Positions 1 to 9,697 are shown, counted from the first letter of the stretch. The stretch is 64,000 nt of DNA from Calothrix parasitica NIES-267 (GCF_002368095.1 NZ_AP018227.1:6774123-6838122); one strand, 5' to 3'. Notes: generated by a model not told the origin, from the letters alone. Numbers and translations: made by a program.

Positions 1-60
1 GTAAGAAGATAAATCAAAAGCCTGTGGTACTAATTGATGGTAATTCATAATTCATGATTC

Positions 61-98
61 ATGATTGGTAATGGGTAATTGGTAATTGGTAATAATTA
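61..98. repeat. short tandem heptamer repeat (GGTAATT type)
   Basis: Three to four near-tandem copies of GGTAATT/GGTAATG. The same repeat type recurs at about 29359-29440 and, in the other orientation, near 1640 and 46805. Such short tandemly repeated repetitive sequences are common in Nostocales genomes. No coding content is seen between 1 and 156 apart from the hairpin noted separately. Confidence 0.8.
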
Positions 99-101
99 AT
101 A

Positions 102-118
102 GGGAGCAAGACGCTCCC
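102..118 (-). terminator. hairpin downstream of the RNA island, possible terminator
   Basis: Perfect 6-bp inverted repeat GGGAGC/GCTCCC with a 5-nt loop, about 40 nt beyond the stop codon of the last minus-strand gene of the island. On the minus strand it is followed by an AT-rich stretch rather than a clean T-run, so it would be a weak intrinsic terminator at best. Confidence 0.45.
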
Positions 119-156
119 AATACGATTTTGTATTTCGGTTTATGATTAAAATTCCT

Positions 157-1548
157 TTATTTCGCAATCACTTCTAGTTTTGATTTTTCTAAATCGCTTT
201 TACACACAATAAATTGCTTTTCAAATTGTGAAAGCTGTTCTGATAGAAACTCGCGTAAGCTAGCTTCAGTTTTATCGCTAACTATTGATATTAAGGAAAG
301 TAGTAAATTCCGAAAATCTTCTTGATGCCAAAATTCTAATTGAGGAAGATTTATAGCTGGACGACGTAATTCTAAATCGTCTTGGTTAGTAAATTTACTG
401 TGACAAAATACTATCGGTGTTTCAATCCCGATTTGAGGTAACGATGCTACAACTCTACTCAAGTCACCGGGATAGAGATTTTCGTAACCGTCAGAAACTA
501 TTGCGATTACGTCTGGATTTCCTTTAACAGCATCTAATACAGATGTTGCAATGTCGGAATATCCCTGTGGTATCGGTAATTCATCAACCGTTCCACCCAC
601 CTGATAGACTTTGACCTTGTTACAGCATTTCTCCAAAACCAGCTTCAGAGCAACTGATTGGGCTAAACAGCAATATTCGCGATCGCCATAACTTTTCGTG
701 GAAGCGGAAGCGTCAAACACTAGCGCTAGGGTTTTATCAAAACGAGGTAATTTCGCAGCTGCTTGGTTAACGTAATTATCCACAGCTTCCATAAGTTGCT
801 CGGATTGACCACCACGGTAAAGGTGAACTATGGTTGCTGCAATATCACCGCGATTTGTCGCTGTAACGGTTTTAGGTCTTTGCTGTTGATTGTCTAAGAT
901 TTGGACGTAATTTTTGTGTAATTTTCGATAATCACCAGTTGTGGTTTGCAATCCTTGATAACGGTAAAGCAATTGCAAAATAGTTTTTACTCTTTCTCTA
1001 TCGTTGATAAACCGGAATAAATTTTGATTCAAATATGTTTCATCTCCACCCAAAGAGATGATTTTGGCACAAGCACGAGCGACATTTTTACCTAAAGCAT
1101 GTTCCAAGCAATCGACAATTGCAGGACGACGACAGACTATCATATCTAATGATTGAGAATGCTCGAAAATGTATTTTAGAATGGCTCTGGTTGTATGTTT
1201 GTGATTTGCTCTGACTCGTTTTAAAGCTAGAAATACAGTTAATACTTTATCTGGATGCAGAATAGTTAATAGAAAATTGGTAACGCTTTCTAGAGTTAAA
1301 CGGAGATTGTGAGAAAATCCTTTTCGAGAAGCTTTTAAAAGTTGGAAAAGGATGCGTAAACGCTGTTCTGGTGTAACTGTTTCTGTAACGCTGAAAAGAG
1401 CATATAATTCGGAATTGTAATTGTATGCTTCTTGATGCAAAGCTTCATCATCCCATTCCGGTGGTTTACCGTTATGTCGCAATACAAAAGGTTGATTGTG
1501 AAGGGATAAATGATTTAAAAAATTGAAGAGTATAGTTTGATTATTCAT
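157..1548 (-). CDS. VWA-domain protein, second Ro-like member of the RNA island
   Basis: A 463-residue protein. The reading frame runs open 28 codons further upstream, but those residues are hydrophobic and unlike a conserved N-terminus, so I chose the ATG giving MNNQTILF. The N-terminal ~270 residues are all-helical and rich in aligned leucines, suggesting helical repeats like the TROVE/HEAT half of Ro60. The C-terminal half is a von Willebrand A domain: it starts at TLALVFDASAST, whose DxSxS motif is the metal-binding MIDAS, and continues to IAIVSDGYEN, which supplies the later MIDAS aspartate. It is the last gene of a minus-strand series with RNA ligase, EF-Ts paralog and another VWA protein. 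I infer an RNA- or RNP-binding ring protein. The VWA assignment is solid, while Ro-likeness is inference from architecture and context. Confidence 0.75.
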   Translation of the reverse strand: MNNQTILFNFLNHLSLHNQPFVLRHNGKPPEWDDEALHQEAYNYNSELYALFSVTETVTPEQRLRILFQLLKASRKGFSHNLRLTLESVTNFLLTILHPDKVLTVFLALKRVRANHKHTTRAILKYIFEHSQSLDMIVCRRPAIVDCLEHALGKNVARACAKIISLGGDETYLNQNLFRFINDRERVKTILQLLYRYQGLQTTTGDYRKLHKNYVQILDNQQQRPKTVTATNRGDIAATIVHLYRGGQSEQLMEAVDNYVNQAAAKLPRFDKTLALVFDASASTKSYGDREYCCLAQSVALKLVLEKCCNKVKVYQVGGTVDELPIPQGYSDIATSVLDAVKGNPDVIAIVSDGYENLYPGDLSRVVASLPQIGIETPIVFCHSKFTNQDDLELRRPAINLPQLEFWHQEDFRNLLLSLISIVSDKTEASLREFLSEQLSQFEKQFIVCKSDLEKSKLEVIAK

Positions 1549-1665
1549 TTTTGTAACGCAAAGGAACGCTATGTATAACGCAAAGGTTCGCAGAGAGAAG
1601 GAGAAAAATTGGTAAAAGTAGATGATAATCAATTAGTTGTGAATTACCAATTACCAATTACTAAA

Positions 1666-2658
1666 TTAATGTAACTCACTTCCACCTTTACGAAGCAAAT
1701 ATCTATCACTAATTAATTTTAAAGCTACTCTTCCAAATAGCGGATGAGTTCTTTCAATTGCGGGTTGAATTACAACACCTTCCATCATGCAATCTGGACA
1801 AAGTGCGCTATCTTTATTGTTGAATTTAGAAACGATTTCTCGACTGTAAGCACCGGAGTAAAGTAAAGGTGCTGTGGGTAAATTAAATTCTTGGCAGAAA
1901 GCAGCAAAATCTTGATAGTTGAGGAAATTTTTACCTCGACGTACAGCAAATAAAGCAAGACCGATTTTACCGTTTTTTAAACCGTATTTTATATCTTGTA
2001 CGCCGTAAATTTCTCCAAAAACTTGAGTATCTGGGGGAAGTTGTTGTAAAGCTTCGTTTTCGTGATAAGCACGAATATAAACTAGATTTTTATTTATTTC
2101 GTTGTCTTTCCAAAAATAGTTATGACTACCAATTCTCACTGTAGAATCTTCATCTACTAAAACAGTAAAATTAGTTCCGTGTATTTTCTCGGTGATTACT
2201 ATTTCTTCTCCATCAACAAACATTTCTGGATAGCGCTTTAGATGCTGAGGAGCAGGAAATTTATAATGTCCGATATGATTTTCCATATCCCCATTCATTG
2301 TTTTAGGAACTGGATATTCATATTTAGTAATTCCGAAGTGTTCGGTGTAATCGTCTCCGATACTTCCTGCAAAATCTTCACCCACAGGAATTAGTAAACC
2401 TTCTGAAAATATTCCTCGCAGTTTTGCAGCACGCAATCTTTTTCTATAGTAAGAACCTATCCCGAATTCTTCTACATACTTATCGGGGATAACGCTATCA
2501 ATAGGAAAATAAAAAGCTAAATCTCCTACTTGAAAATTTCCCTTTGCTGAGATAACTTGATATCCCATTCCGCTGATGGAAATAACATCTAATCTATCAG
2601 CATTAGGATGAGATTCGACGCGATTAATTTCAACAACTTCGACTTTGAATATGCTCAT
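1666..2658 (-). CDS. DraRnl-type (Rnl5 family) RNA ligase
   Basis: 330 residues, close to the size of Deinococcus radiodurans RNA ligase DRB0094. The N-terminal ~110 residues resemble the OB-type module of that family (HPNADRLDVI). The nucleotidyltransferase core follows: motif I EKIHGTN with the adenylated lysine at K158, motif III VFGEIYG near 213, motif IV EGVVIQP near 293 and motif V ALKLIS near 312. The family seals 3'-OH/5'-PO4 nicks in duplexed RNA via ligase-AMP. It sits between the EF-Ts paralog and the second VWA gene on the same strand. Start ATG is followed by a typical MSIFKVEVV N-terminus. An extra feature is a CPDC pair near 287-290 shortly before motif IV. The enzyme class is clear; its natural substrate is unknown, though the adjacent structured RNAs make damaged tRNA or rRNA plausible. 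Confidence 0.9.
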   Translation of the reverse strand: MSIFKVEVVEINRVESHPNADRLDVISISGMGYQVISAKGNFQVGDLAFYFPIDSVIPDKYVEEFGIGSYYRKRLRAAKLRGIFSEGLLIPVGEDFAGSIGDDYTEHFGITKYEYPVPKTMNGDMENHIGHYKFPAPQHLKRYPEMFVDGEEIVITEKIHGTNFTVLVDEDSTVRIGSHNYFWKDNEINKNLVYIRAYHENEALQQLPPDTQVFGEIYGVQDIKYGLKNGKIGLALFAVRRGKNFLNYQDFAAFCQEFNLPTAPLLYSGAYSREIVSKFNNKDSALCPDCMMEGVVIQPAIERTHPLFGRVALKLISDRYLLRKGGSELH

Positions 2659-2809
2659 GTTTCACCTCTATTGGAAAGTCACGAGGCTATAAATAAATCT
2701 ATTTATAGGTAGTTTATAAAATTTAAATCTGTGTTGGGAGGAAAATGATTTTATTACTTATTACAAGTGTAATCAGCAGATAAAACTGTGTCAATTTTTC
2801 GGCTCCCTC

Positions 2810-2966
2810 TCCTTAATAAGGAGAGCAATGCGTTGCGGAGGTTCCCTCCGTTGTTAGCGGAGCGTCTCCGTAAGGAGATAGCAATTGCGGAAGAGGGTTG
2901 GGGTGAGGTTAATCAACCTTATTCTCTAAAACAAACCACGAGAAAGTTGGGGTGAGGTTAATCAAT
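2810..2966. repeat. repeat-rich spacer downstream of the EF-Ts paralog
   Basis: The spacer between the RNA ligase and EF-Ts paralog genes holds several inverted repeats (TCTCCTTAATAAGGAGA; GCGGAGGTTCCCTCCG; CGGAGCGTCTCCG) and a 20-bp direct repeat of GTTGGGGTGAGGTTAATCAA at about 2897 and 2946. The second copy runs into the 3' end of the EF-Ts-like gene. The GTTGCGGAGGTTCCCTCCG core is the reverse orientation of a repeat also found at 25285-25325 and, diverged, at 5821-5861. Confidence 0.7.
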
Positions 2967-3563
2967 CTTTTCCCCCAAAACAAACCTCACAAACCGACGA
3001 ACTCGAATATTTTCACCAACAACAGAAGCTACTTGTTTAATGTGTTCTTCCACAGTCAACTTAGGATTGCGGATAAAAGGTTGATTCATTAAAGTCATTT
3101 CTTTCAAACGCTTTTCAATCCGTCCCTTGACAATCTTTTCTTTGATATTATCGGGTTTCTTCGCTAAATCATCCCTTTCGACTTCAATTGCTTTTTCTTT
3201 ATCAATTATTTCTTGTGGAATATCTTCCACATTTATGTAATTTATATTAGAATAAGCAGCAATTTGCATTGCAATATCTTTTACCAATACTTGAAAAGCT
3301 TCAGTCTTCGCTACAAAATCAGTTTCGCAATTTACCTCAAGCAAAACCGCGACTTTACCACCCGTATGAACGTAACTAGAAACAATTCCTTCAGATGTAA
3401 TTCTTTCATTTTCAACAGAAACACCGAATGATTTCTTTCGTAACCATATAATAGCTGCTTCAATATCACCATTAGTTATTTGCAGCGCTTTTTTACAGTC
3501 CATCATTCCTACACCAGTTTTCTGACGTAACTCCTGGACAATTTTTGCATTTATATTAACCAT
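2958..3563 (-). CDS. divergent elongation factor Ts paralog
   Basis: 201 residues, about the length of the short cyanobacterial EF-Ts. Diagnostic segments are present: N-terminal UBA-like LRQKTGVGMMDCKKAL, then EVNCETDFVAK, RIEKRLKEMTL and the C-terminal IRVRRFVRFVLGE. EF-Ts is the nucleotide exchange factor of EF-Tu. The housekeeping tsf normally sits next to rpsB; here there is no rpsB, and the neighbours are a Ro-like VWA gene upstream and an RNA ligase downstream. It also differs from the usual cyanobacterial form as I remember it: the stretch after LRKK reads SFGVSVENERITSEG instead of a GIASAEKK-like segment. I infer a second, specialised copy. It could instead be the only tsf in an unusual location; counting tsf copies in the genome would decide. 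Confidence 0.88.
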   Translation of the reverse strand: MVNINAKIVQELRQKTGVGMMDCKKALQITNGDIEAAIIWLRKKSFGVSVENERITSEGIVSSYVHTGGKVAVLLEVNCETDFVAKTEAFQVLVKDIAMQIAAYSNINYINVEDIPQEIIDKEKAIEVERDDLAKKPDNIKEKIVKGRIEKRLKEMTLMNQPFIRNPKLTVEEHIKQVASVVGENIRVRRFVRFVLGEKID

Positions 3564-3611
3564 TATTCAATTTTGGATTTTAACAACGGATATTTTTGTT
3601 TTTTGGATTTA

Positions 3612-3642
3612 TGCTGTAGAGACGTAATATATTACGTCTCCC
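3612..3642. repeat. palindromic GAGACGT repeat
   Basis: GTAGAGACGTAATATATTACGTCTCC forms a perfect hairpin just upstream of the EF-Ts paralog. It belongs to a dispersed palindrome family also seen near 19401, 20409, 48353 and 59108. The two arms keep pairing while the loop-proximal bases vary, which suggests selection on structure or on mobility. Confidence 0.75.
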
Positions 3643-3720
3643 GACAATTTCAGGTAAAACAAACCATTTAAAATTATTAATTCCTAGCTCCTAATTAAAC
3701 ATTTACGAACTTTGACCTGT

Positions 3721-5157
<1,437 letters not shown>

Positions 5158-5340
5158 TTATCTCCTCTGACAATTTTGGATTTTGCGGAAAGTTTGGGGT
5201 GTAGATTCTCTTCCCCCAAAACTTTCCAAGACAGATTTTGGATTATTACGTATGTATTGGATTGCAATCTAAAACAAACGTATCCGTTGCAAAATCTAAG
5301 GAGATAGAAGTCGCACGCTTATCAATGATTTTTATAATCA

Positions 5341-5426
5341 CCGCGCAAGTTTGAGGAGCTTTTTTACTTAATTAAAACCTTCCGGAGAGAGATTTTGTAT
5401 GTAAGCTCCTGCTCGTTTGGGCGCAG
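5341..5426 (-). ncRNA. Y-RNA-like element A (minimal body)
   Basis: 86 nt, minus strand, 187 nt upstream of the Ro-like start codon. Outer stem CUGCGC/GCGCGG (6 bp, one U-G). Inner stem AGGAGCU/AGCUCCU (7 bp). Between them is the shared asymmetric internal loop with CCAAAC on the 5' side and AAACUU on the 3' side. The 5' inner strand runs into AGCUUACAUAC exactly as in elements B-E. Instead of a tRNA-like body it carries only a short hairpin, AAAAUC/GGUUUU, with a pyrimidine-rich loop. It is the simplest member of the series. Transcription and exact ends are not shown by the sequence. Confidence 0.65.
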
Positions 5427-5501
5427 CAACAACTATCTTTAATTGATATCATTAATTGTTCGTAGTAAAGGATTTATTCCTTATTCAATGATTAAATATC
5501 A

Positions 5502-5620
5502 CCGCACAAGTTAATAAAGCTGTTGTTGATATACCCAGGAATCGAACCTAGAAATCAAGGAACCTAAATCCTTTGCCTTACCATTAGGCTAGTATGTAAG
5601 CTTTATTTGTTAGGGTGCGG
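5502..5620 (-). ncRNA. Y-RNA-like element B with tRNA-Gln-like body
   Basis: 119 nt. Outer stem CCGCAC/GUGCGG (6 bp, perfect); inner stem AAUAAAGCU/AGCUUUAUU (9 bp). The shared internal loop and AGCUUACAUAC motif are present. The enclosed body has a D arm (AGCC UAAUGGUAA GGC), a 5-bp anticodon arm with 7-nt loop UUUAGGU, a short variable loop and a T arm with GGUUCGAUUCC. The real acceptor stem is missing: only about 4 bp (AUAC/GUAU) join the body to the inner stem, and no CCA end is possible. The body resembles tRNA-Gln, but the anticodon position reads UAG rather than UUG. A functional tRNA is excluded by the missing acceptor stem. Confidence 0.8.
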
Positions 5621-5667
5621 CAACAATCACTGTAATTTAGATAATAGAAATTATTATTTTAAATGTC

Positions 5668-5787
<120 letters not shown>

Positions 5788-5820
5788 AACAATTTATATC
5801 TTGAAAAGTTTGATAGGAAC

Positions 5821-5861
5821 GCCACTTGCTACAACCGAGGAAACTTCGGCAACGCAGTGGC
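5821..5861. repeat. dispersed palindromic repeat (GCCACTTGCTACAAC type)
   Basis: An imperfect palindrome beginning GCCACTTGCTACAACCGAGG and ending GCAACGCAGTGGC. A close relative lies at 25285-25325 and a core in the opposite orientation near 2830-2860. It occupies the spacer between element C and the unknown protein gene, where no other feature is apparent. Confidence 0.75.
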
Positions 5862-5948
5862 TTCAGAAACCGACCCCATAAACTTTCCGCTAATTCAAAT
5901 AAATTTATGTAGTAGAAGCATCTTGTCCCCTAATTCTTACTAAAAGAT

Positions 5949-6395
<447 letters not shown>

Positions 6396-6410
6396 TTATT
6401 TAAGAATTAA

Positions 6411-6800
6411 TTACTTGAGAGAAACTTTTGCTTCCACAGCTTCCAATTGTTGTTTAATATCTTCAGCTTCAGCAATTGCAATTCCGGTTTTCACAGTTTG
6501 AGGTACTGAATCAACAAAGTCTTTGGCTTCTTTCAAACCTAAACCTGTAATTCCTCGTATCAGTTTCAGAATCGCAATCTTTTTATTCGATGGAACTTCT
6601 TCTAAAACTATATCAAATTCTGTTTTTTGATTTTCAGCTTCTTTCTTATCTGTAATATTGTCAATGACAACAGGTAAATTTATTTGAGAGCGAGAAGCAT
6701 CAACATTAAAAGTATCTTCAATCTGTTTAACTAACTCAGAAGTTTCAATTAAAGTTAACGCTTTTAATTGTTCTACAATTTCTACAATTTGAGCGGACAT
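6411..6800 (-). CDS. divergent ribosomal protein L7/L12 (bL12) paralog
   Basis: 129 residues with the two-domain layout of bL12. The N-terminal dimerisation helix region reads IVEQLKALTLIETSELVKQIED, and the C-terminal domain reads TEFDIVLEEVPSNKKIAILKLIRGITGLGLKEAKDFVDSVP, split here only by description. The hinge, normally Ala/Gly/Pro-rich, is replaced by a polar segment (DASRSQINLPVVIDNITDKKEAENQ). bL12 stalk proteins recruit EF-Tu, EF-G and other GTPases to the ribosome. The normal gene follows rplJ (L10); here there is no rplJ, and structured RNAs flank the gene. The unusual hinge and the context suggest a specialised paralog rather than the housekeeping gene. This pairs notably with the EF-Ts paralog further down the same strand. 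Confidence 0.9.
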   Translation of the reverse strand: MSAQIVEIVEQLKALTLIETSELVKQIEDTFNVDASRSQINLPVVIDNITDKKEAENQKTEFDIVLEEVPSNKKIAILKLIRGITGLGLKEAKDFVDSVPQTVKTGIAIAEAEDIKQQLEAVEAKVSLK

Positions 6801-6856
6801 GATAAACTTCCATTTTCAGCCAATTACGGCTAATTTATTTATATTTTTTAATCATC

Positions 6857-6973
<117 letters not shown>

Positions 6974-7073
6974 AATGAATAATTCGTTATTAGTTATTAA
7001 TTGTTAGTCTTTAGTAATTAGTTACAACTTCTAACTCCTAATTCCTAATTCCTAACTCCTAACTTAATTTTCT

Positions 7074-7262
7074 CCTCATATAAGTTAAAAAAGCGTTTTT
7101 GTACCTATTACGGCCGCTCTTACTTGATTTTATTCAAGCAGCGGGCACGCATCCGGAGTCTATCTAGAGACTGTGAACGCTGTCGCTGATTCGGTCACCC
7201 GAACTTCGCTACCTTAGAACCGTTATTCAAAGTATGTAAGCTTTATCTGTTGGGATACGAGG
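7074..7262 (-). ncRNA. Y-RNA-like element E with a 23S rRNA helix-69-region mimic
   Basis: 189 nt, the first RNA of the series. Outer stem CCUCGUAU/AUAUGAGG (8 bp, one G-U), inner stem AAAGC/GCUUU, plus the shared CCCAAC / UUAACUU loop and AGCUUACAUAC. The body is not a tRNA. Its 5' part, at 7205-7226, matches the conserved 23S segment running from the 3' side of helix 69 through UAAGGUAGCGAA at 21 of 22 positions (from memory). Its 3' part, at 7108-7117, is GCGGCCGUAA, the 5' side of helix 69. The two halves pair as ACGGUU/GGCCGU. Between them lie a GUGA-capped hairpin (7190-7203), an AGUCU/AGACU hairpin (7157-7172) and a CUUGA/UCAAG hairpin. The rRNA order is therefore circularly permuted, opened in the helix-69 loop. 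Confidence 0.8.
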
Positions 7263-7693
7263 TGAATTATTAATTAATACTCAGCCTACAAAGGTAGACT
7301 TTTACTTTATAGACGCGGTTTCAACCGTCATATACAATAAAAAATCATTTATCAAAAAATAAAAAAATCAATTAATAATTATCTAATAATTGAACCAAAA
7401 TCCAATATCTAAAACAATATCTTATTTAATTTTCAAGGTTCGGAATTATATCTATACTTTCGCCAATAAACAAATATATTTCTTAGTTATTCAAGCACTT
7501 TAGATATTTATTTTGTGCTTCAATAATTAAATACTACACGTATACTACATAAAAGTCAAGGGGTTTTATAAACAAGTTATTTTATATATTTCGCAATCCA
7601 AAATCCAAAATCTAAAATAAGAAGACAAACCAGACTAGATATAAGTAAACTTTTACTTGCCTAGGTTGCCTAATTATTCCCGTATTAAGCCCT
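7263..7693. other. AT-rich upstream region of the RNA island
   Basis: About 430 bp of very AT-rich DNA between element E and the next minus-strand gene. No ORF, tRNA or clear repeat is seen. On the minus strand a TATTAAT sequence (about 7273-7279) lies some 11-17 nt before the outer stem of element E and could be a -10 box, but no convincing -35 is present. If the island is one transcript, its main promoter should be here. Confidence 0.4.
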
Positions 7694-8086
7694 TCATTCG
7701 ATTGCAAAAGAAGCGCTTTTACGGGCTTCCAACCAAAGTTTGTGGAGGAAACATTCTGTATTGTGACTCATAGTCGTAACAAAACCACCGCTAATACTTT
7801 TTGCGTTTACTGATAGCCAATAACCCCGCAAAGAGACTTCTAGAAATTCTGTATCGCAAGCGTATAACTCTATGACTTCGTGGTTATTCTCTTGCTCAAC
7901 TTGAGTATGTAATTTTGCTAGTCCTGGTAAATCAACAGGAAGTAAAAATGAGGCAGTGCTGGGTTCAACACATAAACTTTGACCAACCCTTAAAGTCAGT
8001 ATGACTCGCGCTTGTATCCACTCCTCAACGGACTCAGTTAAAAGCTCTAGGTAAAAACTGTTTTCTGTATAAGTTAATTTCAGCAT
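7694..8086 (-). CDS. hypothetical protein downstream of the HNH endonuclease
   Basis: 130 residues, soluble, predicted mostly beta with an acidic composition (MLKLTYTENSFYLELLTESVEEWIQ). No catalytic motif or membrane segment stands out. It begins 16 nt after the HNH gene stop on the same strand, so the two are probably cotranscribed. I have the impression that this is a conserved cyanobacterial protein of unknown function but cannot attach a family name. Confidence 0.75.
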   Translation of the reverse strand: MLKLTYTENSFYLELLTESVEEWIQARVILTLRVGQSLCVEPSTASFLLPVDLPGLAKLHTQVEQENNHEVIELYACDTEFLEVSLRGYWLSVNAKSISGGFVTTMSHNTECFLHKLWLEARKSASFAIE

Positions 8087-8102
8087 TCTTCATGCTCTCT
8101 TG

Positions 8103-8621
8103 TTATTCCAGGTTTGCTTGCACAACACCTTTCCAAAACTGCTCTGCAAAAGAAACAGTAGGGTGGACGGGTGATTTTGGTTTTGTACGAAGTGGCATCC
8201 CAGCTTCTAAAGGGGTGCGGTTACTTTTGCGAGAGTTACACTCAGAACAAGCAGCTACAACGTTTTCCCAGGTATGACGACCACCGCGAGAACGGGGAAT
8301 TACATGATCTAAGGTTAAATTTTTGTTACTACCGCAGTATTGACAGCTATTGTGGTCTCGACGCAGTATTCCACGACGATTTACTGGTGGTAGCTTCCAC
8401 ATCCGCTCGCGAGAAGAAAATTTTAAGCGGATATGCTTGGGCACGTAAACTATCAAGCTCGGGGAACTGATATGCCACCCCTTTTCCGTGGTAATATCCA
8501 ATGGTTCTGCTTTCTGGGTTACCAAAAGCACGACTGCTCGCTTAATGTTCACTCGACACAGCGGTAAATAGTTTTGTGAAAACACGACCACAGATTTTTC
8601 TAGTACTTGCGTTATGCTCAT
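8103..8621 (-). CDS. HNH endonuclease family protein
   Basis: 172 residues from the ATG giving [12 protein letters not shown]; the frame is open six codons further up, but AGGAG lies about 11 nt before this internal ATG and supports it. The N-terminal half ([22 protein letters not shown]) and the [20 protein letters not shown] segment match the cyanobacterial HNH family. The HNH core has CQYC and CSEC zinc-binding pairs, the catalytic DH of [13 protein letters not shown], and the later N of ENVVAAC. Such proteins nick or cleave DNA, but the cellular role of this widespread family is not known to me. It is preceded by a terminator-like hairpin and a structured leader. Confidence 0.85.
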   Translation of the reverse strand: MSITQVLEKSVVVFSQNYLPLCRVNIKRAVVLLVTQKAEPLDITTEKGWHISSPSLIVYVPKHIRLKFSSRERMWKLPPVNRRGILRRDHNSCQYCGSNKNLTLDHVIPRSRGGRHTWENVVAACSECNSRKSNRTPLEAGMPLRTKPKSPVHPTVSFAEQFWKGVVQANLE

Positions 8622-8641
8622 CGCAGTTTGGCTCCTCATGA

Positions 8642-8682
8642 AAAACCCCCGCTTCTTTTTTCATCAAGAAAGCGGGGGTTAA
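8642..8682 (-). terminator. strong hairpin with T-run immediately before the HNH start codon
   Basis: Stem AACCCCCGCTT / AAGCGGGGGTT (about 11 bp) with a loop of roughly 15 nt. On the minus strand it is followed by TTTTT and then, 20 nt later, by the HNH start codon. It looks like an intrinsic terminator placed between an upstream structured transcript and the HNH gene, so it either ends a small RNA or acts as an attenuator. Confidence 0.75.
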
Positions 8683-8689
8683 ATGTTGA

Positions 8690-8945
8690 CTTTGACGTCT
8701 TTATTTAATGTTTGGTATGGCATCCTTCTTGCCAGTACCTCCCGCTTGTTTTATCTGGTTTCAGTTGACTTAATAAGTAAATTATTCTGATATATTCATA
8801 ATCTCGATTATTTTGTGCCGATTGCCCGTGATTCCGATTACATTCGCCCATAAATAAATACTCCACTCCCCTTGATGTCAATTCCCAACTGGCAGAACAG
8901 TTGGAAATCGCTGGGGAAGTGGAGTATGGCTGAATAAAAATCACA
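8690..8945 (-). ncRNA. candidate structured small RNA or leader upstream of HNH gene
   Basis: On the minus strand the segment opens with a long stem formed by AUACUCCACUUCCCC (5') and GGGGAGUGGAGUAU (3'), enclosing CCAACUG/CAGUUGG. An AU-rich linker follows, then a 9-bp stem GGUACUGGCA/UGCCAUACC capped by AGAAGGA, then the terminator at 8642-8682. This is the layout of a ~300-nt small RNA or a regulatory leader. An 83-codon frame covers the same region but has no recognisable protein features and no good ribosome-binding site, so I prefer RNA. I do not recognise a known riboswitch class. Confidence 0.5.
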
Positions 8946-9123
8946 GAAAATTTCACCTAAGTTAAAAATCAAGTATTGAAAGCGGCCAAATGTCTTTGAT
9001 TGTAGGCTCCTAAATTAATTTTTGGAGTTGAAACGAAACTAAGAACTTTTGACTTGTTGAACATTTCTATAAACATACTACACTTGTATTACTATCCTGT
9101 CTACAGTTTTAAGGAGAAAAAAC

Positions 9124-9459
9124 ATGCATACAATTGCTCGCACACCCACCACCGAAATGGAAGTAACTAGCATCCGTTTGGAGCGGGAGCTAAAAGATAA
9201 GTTAAAAGAATTATCTGGGAATCAAGGATATCAAGCATTGATTAGAGATATTTTATGGAATTATGTTCAGCAAAAATCGGGTGAGTGGAAGCCGAGATTT
9301 TCGCGTGCTGATATTCGAGCTACCATAGCTGCTACATCCGAGCAAGAAGAGCGGTGCGTACTCACAGGTCAAGTTATTCAAGCCCAACAACCGATGCTGC
9401 TAGGACTCACGAAAACTGGGGATATGATTCCTCTAAGTGTAGAGAGTTTAGCTGGCTAG
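9124..9459 (+). CDS. small conserved protein, possible ribbon-helix-helix type
   Basis: 111 residues with a good ribosome-binding site (AAGGAG) 7 nt upstream. The segment EVTSIRLERELKDKLKELSGNQGYQALIRDILWNYV has the strand-helix-helix rhythm of a CopG/Arc-type DNA-binding fold; it is followed by a C-terminal domain containing a CVLTGQ motif. It is transcribed divergently from the HNH gene and leader. Possible role: a small transcriptional regulator. Fold assignment is inference. Confidence 0.75.
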   Translation: MHTIARTPTTEMEVTSIRLERELKDKLKELSGNQGYQALIRDILWNYVQQKSGEWKPRFSRADIRATIAATSEQEERCVLTGQVIQAQQPMLLGLTKTGDMIPLSVESLAG

Positions 9460-9472
9460 TTTTTCTTCTATC

Positions 9473-9516
9473 AACCCAGCCCAATGATTATATTTCAGCA
9501 ATCATTGGGCTGGGTT
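9473..9516 (+). terminator. intrinsic hairpin after the small RHH-like gene
   Basis: Long perfect inverted repeat AACCCAGCCCAATGATT / AATCATTGGGCTGGGTT, 17 bp with a 10-nt loop, starting 13 nt after the stop codon. The T-run after it is short and broken, so it may also work as an RNA stabiliser. Confidence 0.75.
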
Positions 9517-9668
9517 ATTAATTTATAAATAATCATTAAATATTTAAATAATAATAATTAACAAAGATATATTTGATAGACTTCATCAGATTTCCTTACT
9601 CAATAGGTATGTCTATTTAAGATAAGCTTTTGTAGCGTTTTGATAATTTATAGGGGGTATGACAATAC

Positions 9669-9697
9669 TTGACAGATGGGAGTCTTGAGCATAATAA
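9669..9697 (+). promoter_or_regulatory. sigma70-type promoter upstream of the GAF sensor gene
   Basis: TTGACA (9669-9674), a 17-nt spacer, then TAATAA (9692-9697). It is about 500 nt before the sensor gene. The region 9517-10190 is otherwise without an ORF or clear repeat, so this would leave a long leader. Confidence 0.5.

Noticed and set aside
5531-5598. A tRNA-Leu(UAG) gene read from the anticodon of element B (and C).
   Set aside because: There is no long variable arm as in tRNA-Leu, the acceptor stem is missing, and the body is closer to tRNA-Gln. It is better explained as a tRNA-like module.
8705-8956. An 83-codon ORF upstream of the HNH gene.
   Set aside because: No ribosome-binding site, no protein motif, and the same DNA forms long RNA stems.
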